Below are positions 58,852-64,000 of a stretch of 64,000 nucleotides of DNA, piece after piece. The position numbers were made by a program, and so were the translations under genes. The notes beneath the pieces are model-generated. The model was not told the DNA's origin. It saw only the letters and a program-made list of their open reading frames with translations, and did no database searches. Source of the DNA: Streptomyces minutiscleroticus (GTDB lineage: Bacteria > Actinomycetota > Actinomycetes > Streptomycetales > Streptomycetaceae). The stretch is taken from NCBI RefSeq assembly GCF_014650875.1, contig NZ_BMVU01000033.1, positions 40,930 to 104,929 on the forward strand, read 5' to 3'. Each line of letters begins with the position of its first letter. Within the stretch, counting starts at the first letter, position 1.

Positions 58852-59046
58852 TGCCGTGACCGGAAAGGTTCACCGGCTCACGACGCCCGGCACGGCACTC
58901 CCCCTGGCTCTTCGAGCAGGGGGGACCCCCACGCCGCGTTGTCGGAACCACCCGGGTACGCCCGGTACGAGGGTGGTCCTCCGCCTCGCGACGCACCGCA
59001 CCGGACGCCGCGAGCCCACGGCAGACCTTTCCGGTCACGGCACTAG
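58848..59046. mobile_element. MITE-like element with 22-bp perfect terminal inverted repeats
   Basis: The 22-bp terminus beginning CTAGTGCCGTGACCGGAA (58848-58869) is found as its exact complement at 59025-59046. The 199-bp unit has no gene and carries internal hairpins, including CCCCCTGGCTC/GAGCAGGGGG near 58908-58932 and ACCACCC/GGGTGGT near 58947-58977. CTAG at each end could be part of the repeat or a target duplication. It lies between hydA and the F420-dependent oxidoreductase gene. Confidence 0.8.
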
Positions 59047-59081
59047 CCGCACCCTCGGCGCCCCTACCAGGAGTGGTGATC

Positions 59082-60107
59082 ATGGACTTCGGACTCGTCC
59101 TGCAGACCGACCCGCCCGCCTCCCGGGTGATCAGCCTGATGAAGCGCGCGGAGCGCAACGGCTTCCGCTACGGCTGGACCTTCGACTCCGCCGTGCTCTG
59201 GCAGGAGCCCTTCGTGATCTACAGCCAGATCCTCGCCCAGACGCGGAGGCTGACGGTCGGCCCGATGGTGACCAATCCCGGTACCCGTACCTGGGAGGTC
59301 ACCGCCTCCACCTTCGCGACCCTCAACGACATGTACGGCAACCGCACCGTGTGCGGCATCGGCCGCGGCGACTCCGCGATGCGCGTGGCCGGGCGCAGGC
59401 CCGACACCCTCGCCCGGGTCGCCGAGGCCGTCCGCGTCATCCGGGCCCTGGCCCGGGGAGAGGAGGCCGAGGTCGACGGCACCCCGCTGCGGCTGCCGTG
59501 GGTGCGGCCGGGCGCCGAGCTGCCGGTCTGGATGGCGGCGTACGGGCCCAGGGCGCTGAGGACCGCGGGCGAGGTGGCCGACGGCTTCATCCTCCAGCTG
59601 GCCGACCCGTACCTGACCGCGTACATGGTCCGGGCGGTCCGGGACGCGGCGGCGGCGGCCGGACGCGACCCCTCCGGGATCACCGTCTGCGTGGCCGCGC
59701 CCGCCTACGTCACCGAGGACGACTCGCCCGGGGCGCTCGCGCACGCCCGCGAGCAGTGCCGCTGGTTCGGGGGCATGGTCGGCAACCACGTGGCCGACCT
59801 CGTCGCCAAGTACGGCGACCGCTCCGAGGCGGTGCCGCGGGAGCTGACCGACTACATCAAGGCCCGCGAGGGCTACGACTACGCGCACCACGGGCGCAGC
59901 GGCAACCCGGACACCGCGTTCGTGCCCGACGACGTCGTCGACCGGTTCTGCCTGATCGGCCCGCCCGAGGCGCACGTCGAGAAGCTGAACGCCCTGCGGG
60001 AGCTGGGCGTCGACCAGTTCGCGGTGTACGCCATGCACGACGCGCAGGAGAGGGTCGTCGACGTCTACGGGACGGCGGTGATCCCGGCGGTCGCCCGGAC
60101 CTCCTGA
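59082..60107 (+). CDS. LLM-class F420-dependent oxidoreductase (TIGR03842-like)
   Basis: This 341-residue protein of the luciferase-like monooxygenase fold starts at ATG 59082 with CAGGAG 8 nt upstream. It has MDFGLVLQTDPPASRVISLMKRAE, WTFDSAVLWQEPFVIYSQILAQTRRLTVGPMVTNPGTR, GIGRGDSAMRVAGR, VWMAAYGPRALRTAGEVADGFIL and CLIGPPEAHVEKL. Such cytosolic enzymes use coenzyme F420. Members of this subfamily occur with dihydropyrimidinase and NCS1 genes, so a role in the ring-reducing or salvage step is plausible. No NAD-dependent dihydropyrimidine dehydrogenase is seen here. Confidence 0.88.
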   Translation: MDFGLVLQTDPPASRVISLMKRAERNGFRYGWTFDSAVLWQEPFVIYSQILAQTRRLTVGPMVTNPGTRTWEVTASTFATLNDMYGNRTVCGIGRGDSAMRVAGRRPDTLARVAEAVRVIRALARGEEAEVDGTPLRLPWVRPGAELPVWMAAYGPRALRTAGEVADGFILQLADPYLTAYMVRAVRDAAAAAGRDPSGITVCVAAPAYVTEDDSPGALAHAREQCRWFGGMVGNHVADLVAKYGDRSEAVPRELTDYIKAREGYDYAHHGRSGNPDTAFVPDDVVDRFCLIGPPEAHVEKLNALRELGVDQFAVYAMHDAQERVVDVYGTAVIPAVARTS

Positions 60108-60273
60108 GGCACCCGCCCGCCCCCTTGGGACCGCACCCGCACGGCTTCGCCCGCCGCGCACAACTCCATCCCCTGCCCCCGCACGGCTCCGCCCACGCCC
60201 CGCACGGCGCCACCCGCACGGTTCCACCGTTCCCGCACGGCCACTCCCGTCCCGTCTCACGATTGGCCTGCTC

Positions 60274-61170
<897 letters not shown>

Positions 61171-61179
61171 CGTGTCATC

Positions 61180-62616
61180 ATGCCGGGCATGCGCCACGAC
61201 CCCGCAGACCCCGAACTCGCCTGCATCTACTGCCGCATGAGCGAAGACCGCGAAGGCGGCGGACTCGGCATCGACCGCCAGCGCGAGGACTGCGAAGAGC
61301 TCGCCGCGCAGCTCGGCCTCACCGTCGTCCGCGTCTACGCCGACAACGACTTGTCGGCCTACAGCGGCAAGCCGCGCCCCGACTACGAGCAGATGCTCGA
61401 GGACCTCCGCGCCGGCGCCTACGGCACCGTCCTGGCCTGGCACACCGACCGCCTCCACCGCCGCCCCGTCGAGCTGGAGGAGTACATCGACGTCTGCGAG
61501 CCCCGCCGCATCGAGACCCGCACCGTCAAGGCCGGCCACCTCGACCTCACCACCGCCACCGGCCGCATGATCGCCCGGCAGCTCGGCGTCCAGGCCCGCT
61601 ACGAGGTCGAGCGGATGATCGAGCGGCAGCGGCGAGCACGCGAGCAGAAGGTCCAGCGCGGTGAGTGGAGCGGCGGGCCGCGCCCGTACGGCTGGGAAGA
61701 GGACGGCGTGACCCCGGTTCCCGAGGAGATCACCGTCATCCGCGAGTCCACCGAGGCGATCCTCGCCGGGGCCTCCGTCCGGTCCGTGGCCGCGGACTTG
61801 AACCTGCGCGGCCTGCGCACGTCCACCGGCGCCCTGTGGGAGGGCAGCAACCTCGGGCAGATGCTGCGGCGTCCCCGCAACGCCGGCATCCTCCAGCACC
61901 GCGGGCAGGAAGCCGGCCCGTCCGAGTGGGACGCCGCAGTCGACGAGCCGACATGGCGCAGCCTGTGCGCCGTCCTCGACGACCCCTCCCGCATGCCGAC
62001 CGCGTCCAACGTGCGTAAGCACCTGGGGTCGGGCATCTACCTGTGCGGCCCGTGCGGCGGCACCCTCAAGGCCAACTCGAAGGGCGCGCAGAAGAAGAAG
62101 GGCCTGGCGCCCGGCACGGTCCGCAAGGAGTACAAGTGCCGGGAGAAGGGGTGCGTAACGCGGGACCTCGACAAGCTCGACAAGTGGGTGCAGTCGTACA
62201 TCATCAAGCGGTTGTCGCGGCCGGACGCCGCTGACCTCCTCGCGCAGCGGGAGGACCCGGTGGACACGCGCGAGGCGCAGCGGGATCTCCGTGAGTCGCG
62301 GGCCATGCTGGACGAGCTGGCGAAAGCGCTCGGCGCGGGCGAGATGGACATGCAGGAGTGGCGGGTGGCCACGGCCGCGGCGCGGGCCCGGCGGGAGAAG
62401 GCGGAGGCGACGCTGCGGACCGCGGTCCAGGTGAATCCGGTCGCCGGCCTCGTCGGCGCGGAGGACGTGGCGGCGGCCTGGGGCGCGTTGGACCTGTCGC
62501 GCAAGCGCGCGGTGCTGGACTGGATGATGACGGTCACGGTGTATCCGGCGCGGCCGGGACGCCAGCCTGACGGCACATACTGGGACGCGGATGCGGTAAA
62601 GATCAAGTGGAGATGA
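61180..62616 (+). CDS. large serine recombinase (phage/ICE-type integrase)
   Basis: This 478-residue protein has the N-terminal resolvase-type catalytic domain with Ser21 in YCRMSEDREGGGLGIDRQRED and the arginines of LHRRPVE and ARYEVERMIERQRRARE. The recombinase domain (RPYGWEEDGVTPVPEE, GLRTSTGALWEGSNLGQMLRRPRNAGI), the zinc-ribbon Cys pairs CGPCGG and CREKGC, and a coiled-coil motif (QRDLRESRAMLDELAKALG) follow. This is a complete phiC31-like architecture though shorter than phiC31 Int. Its start may also be ATG 61189. Cell location is cytosolic; it integrates DNA between att sites. No excisionase or other element genes are nearby. Confidence 0.93.
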   Translation: MPGMRHDPADPELACIYCRMSEDREGGGLGIDRQREDCEELAAQLGLTVVRVYADNDLSAYSGKPRPDYEQMLEDLRAGAYGTVLAWHTDRLHRRPVELEEYIDVCEPRRIETRTVKAGHLDLTTATGRMIARQLGVQARYEVERMIERQRRAREQKVQRGEWSGGPRPYGWEEDGVTPVPEEITVIRESTEAILAGASVRSVAADLNLRGLRTSTGALWEGSNLGQMLRRPRNAGILQHRGQEAGPSEWDAAVDEPTWRSLCAVLDDPSRMPTASNVRKHLGSGIYLCGPCGGTLKANSKGAQKKKGLAPGTVRKEYKCREKGCVTRDLDKLDKWVQSYIIKRLSRPDAADLLAQREDPVDTREAQRDLRESRAMLDELAKALGAGEMDMQEWRVATAAARARREKAEATLRTAVQVNPVAGLVGAEDVAAAWGALDLSRKRAVLDWMMTVTVYPARPGRQPDGTYWDADAVKIKWR

Positions 62617-62725
62617 CAACGCCCCCAGCCACGGTCCGTGGGCGCTGCTGGTCCGCCCTCCGGTCGCCTGGGAAGTTCTCGGAGGGGGCCGCTCATGAGG
62701 GGCGGAGTGGTGCCGCCCGTGCGGT

Positions 62726-62743
62726 TGTACCACGGGTGGTACA
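62726..62743. promoter_or_regulatory. 18-bp perfect palindrome before the truncated XRE gene
   Basis: TGTACCACGGGTGGTACA is a perfect palindrome (8-2-8) 34 bp before the GTG at 62777. It is probably the operator of the XRE-type regulator whose remnant follows. Confidence 0.55.
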
Positions 62744-62776
62744 GACAATGATCACTTTGTTGACCAGCGTGTATGT

Positions 62777-63064
62777 GTGCCATCCGATCCCCTGCCCGAC
62801 TGGGTCATCGCCCGACGCCGGCAGATCGGGGACCGTGTCCGCGCCGCCCGGACCGCTCGGCAGTTGAGCCAGGAGAAGCCAGGGGAGCTCGCGGGGCTGA
62901 GCCGCGCCCCGGGGAGGCGGCCGGTTCCCCAGGGGTCCGGAAGGCGTCAGTCCTCGTCGGCCTCGTCCAAGGCGGCCACGGCCTCCTTCGCCGCCTTCAG
63001 CGCGCCCTCGCGCATGCCGGCGGCGGCGGGCGCCTTCTTCGTCTCGAAGTCGCTGCCGTTGTAG
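62777..63064 (+). pseudogene. truncated XRE-type regulator of the integrated element
   Basis: A GTG at 62777 opens a frame with the typical element regulator N-terminus PSDPLPDWVIARRRQIGDRVRAARTARQLSQEK, then PGELAGLSRA. In intact homologues the helix continues with a recognition helix and a short dimerisation region. Here the match ends at about 62905 and the frame reads on as Ser/Ala-rich sequence over the opposite-strand gene. The recognition helix is missing, so the protein should not bind DNA. The break at about 62905 likely marks a deletion or recombination junction. Confidence 0.65.
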
Positions 63065-63615
63065 GTGACGACCACGAGCGCGTTGGAGACCCGGACGGTG
63101 ACCACCGCCTCCCGGGTCTCCTGCTCGTCCTCGGTGGTCAGACCGACCGTGGAGTACGCCTCGTCGCCCAGGCCGGACTCGGCCTCGCCCGCCTCGCCGC
63201 TCTCCGTCCGCTCGCCGAACGCGGTGTCCGCGGTGCTCTCCGCGTCCTTGATCTCGTACGAGACGTCGAGCCAGCGGTAGTCGTAGCCCTTCAGGGCGTT
63301 CCAGGAGCAGGTGCGGCGCAGGGACTCGTCCGTCGACGGGATCTCCTTGCCGACCGCCTTCGCGCCCGGGACCAGCGAGGCCACCGTCTTCCCGGCGACG
63401 CTGCCGCAGGGCGCGGGCGCGCTGCGGTACGCGACGGGCGCCGCCGACTCGGACGGCCCCGACGTCGCCTGCGACTTCCGCGGCGGCCTGTCCTGGGCGG
63501 CCGGTTCCGACGCCGGGGCGAGCGGGCCGGAGGCCAGCGCCCAGCCCGCCGAGGCGAGCACGGCGACCGGCAGCAGACGCGCGGTGAGCGCGAGCGGCAG
63601 AGGAAGAGAACGCAT
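62947..63615 (-). CDS. secreted DUF3558-like protein
   Basis: This 222-residue protein has a signal peptide (RSLPLPLALTARLLPVAVLASAGWALASG) and a mature domain with two cysteines: PAPCGSVAGKTVASLVPGAKAVG and LRRTCSWNALKGYDYRWLDVSYEIKDAES. The CSW motif and the overall order match DUF3558-type exported proteins. The end is a long Ala/Glu-rich helix (GALKAAKEAVAALDEADED). The ATG at 63615 has GAGAGA upstream. Base use resembles the rest of the chromosome rather than the element. Function is unknown. Confidence 0.75.
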   Translation of the reverse strand: MRSLPLPLALTARLLPVAVLASAGWALASGPLAPASEPAAQDRPPRKSQATSGPSESAAPVAYRSAPAPCGSVAGKTVASLVPGAKAVGKEIPSTDESLRRTCSWNALKGYDYRWLDVSYEIKDAESTADTAFGERTESGEAGEAESGLGDEAYSTVGLTTEDEQETREAVVTVRVSNALVVVTYNGSDFETKKAPAAAGMREGALKAAKEAVAALDEADED

Positions 63616-63790
63616 GGCGCATCTCTCGTGGGGGGATGGTGCGGAGGTCCGCACGCGGACGGGACGACAGTGTCACACGACTCTCCGTGAGGCGGAAGGG
63701 AGAACTCGCTCCGTACCCGTGCGGTGACCGTGGCCGCCGTCGACGGCCTGTGCCCCGTGCGGGAGCGCGGACGCCCCGCGCGCGGGCGAC

Positions 63791-63850
63791 GACGGAGTCC
63801 CGCGGGCGATGAGGGAGTCCCGCGGGCGATGACGGAGTCCCGCGGGCGGG
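63791..63850. repeat. 20-bp tandem repeat, three copies
   Basis: GACGGAGTCCCGCGGGCGAT at 63791 is followed by GAGGGAGTCCCGCGGGCGAT at 63811 and a third copy at 63831 that ends in GGG. The array is non-coding and lies just before a leaderless-type start at 63869. Confidence 0.85.
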
Positions 63851-63868
63851 CCGTGCCATGATCGGCGC

Positions 63869-63922
63869 ATGACCCCGATACGCGGCACGGCCGTCCGGAG
63901 CGCCCTAGTACTACAGGGCTAG
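63869..63922 (+). pseudogene. interrupted gene start at the edge of an IS-like element
   Basis: ATG 63869 opens a frame reading MTPIRGTAVRSAL that meets a stop at 63920-63922 inside element sequence. CATGAT ends 6 nt before the ATG, the spacing of other leaderless promoters in this window. The gene is probably cut by the element that starts near 63902-63908. What the protein was cannot be told from 13 residues. Confidence 0.4.
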
Positions 63923-64000
63923 ATCTTGATCATGGGGTGATGGGAGGCTGTGGCTGTGGCCACGACACAGCCCCATGATCGAGATCGTTCGTCGGATGCG
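63902..64000. mobile_element. left end of a putative insertion element, continues beyond the window
   Basis: CTAG occurs at 63905-63908 and 63919-63922, and GCCCT/AGGGC (63902-63906, 63915-63919) form a short inverted repeat. A 16-bp inverted repeat with one mismatch (GATCTTGATCATGGGG at 63922-63937 and CCCCATGATCGAGATC at 63971-63986) follows. An ATG at 63975 (reading MIEIVRRM) and a GTG frame both run off the window. The AT-richer bases contrast with the flanks. Family assignment is not possible from this stretch. Confidence 0.5.

Overview
The window is Streptomyces-type chromosomal DNA. It is about 70-75% GC, the third codon positions are almost all G or C, GTG starts are frequent, and many start codons sit 6-8 nt behind a -10 hexamer, as expected for leaderless mRNAs. 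The gene content (allantoin regulon, SNF2/SWIM pair, GluABCD transporter, RNase Sa homologue, small Streptomyces-type hypothetical proteins) also fits a streptomycete. Species cannot be fixed from the sequence alone.

Layout. 1-5.2 kb: end of an 8-oxoguanine/guanine deaminase, a secreted GH89 alpha-N-acetylglucosaminidase, a broken exoribonuclease and small genes. 5.3-7.2 kb: AlaA-type aminotransferase divergent from an HxlR regulator, with two operator-like palindromes between them. 7.3-9.5 kb: two secreted, membrane-anchored proteins (one VWA). 9.6-14.1 kb: two divergent IucA/IucC siderophore synthetases, then a HipA-like kinase and an Rdx-family protein. 14.1-20.7 kb: malate synthase, MobA-like nucleotidyltransferase, IclR-family AllR, allantoinase and allantoicase. 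20.9-25.8 kb: secreted RNase, small membrane protein, two-component system, P450. 25.9-33.5 kb: sugar or polyol ABC cassette with GntR, a Gfo/Idh/MocA dehydrogenase and a ROK kinase. 33.6-39.5 kb: SNF2 helicase and SWIM-zinc protein. 39.7-44.7 kb: PcaL fusion, MBL-fold hydrolase, exonuclease III, GDSL hydrolase. 44.9-51.7 kb: glutamate ABC transporter, membrane protein, gamma-glutamyltransferase. 51.9-55 kb: methionine aminopeptidase divergent from an XRE regulator, and a large hypothetical protein. 55.2-61.2 kb: reductive pyrimidine/hydantoin catabolism. 61.2-64 kb: serine integrase, truncated regulator, secreted protein and the edge of another element.

Nitrogen salvage is the main theme. 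Purine breakdown passes through allantoin to glyoxylate, which malate synthase condenses with acetyl-CoA. Pyrimidine breakdown uses dihydropyrimidinase, N-carbamoyl-beta-alanine amidohydrolase and a class III aminotransferase. A conserved element of about 38 bp occurs upstream of malate synthase and twice in the allR-allB intergenic region, which ties these genes into one regulon. Glutamate uptake and secreted gamma-glutamyltransferase may cooperate.

Mobile and repetitive DNA is clear. A MITE-like element with 22-bp perfect terminal inverted repeats abuts the hydantoinase stop codon. A large serine integrase lies directly after an NCS1 permease gene that has lost its 3' part, so this is probably an attachment-site junction. 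An IS-like end opens at 63.9 kb. Several intergenic minisatellites (54-bp, 33-bp and 20-bp units) and coding repeats are present. No CRISPR array, rRNA or tRNA gene was found.
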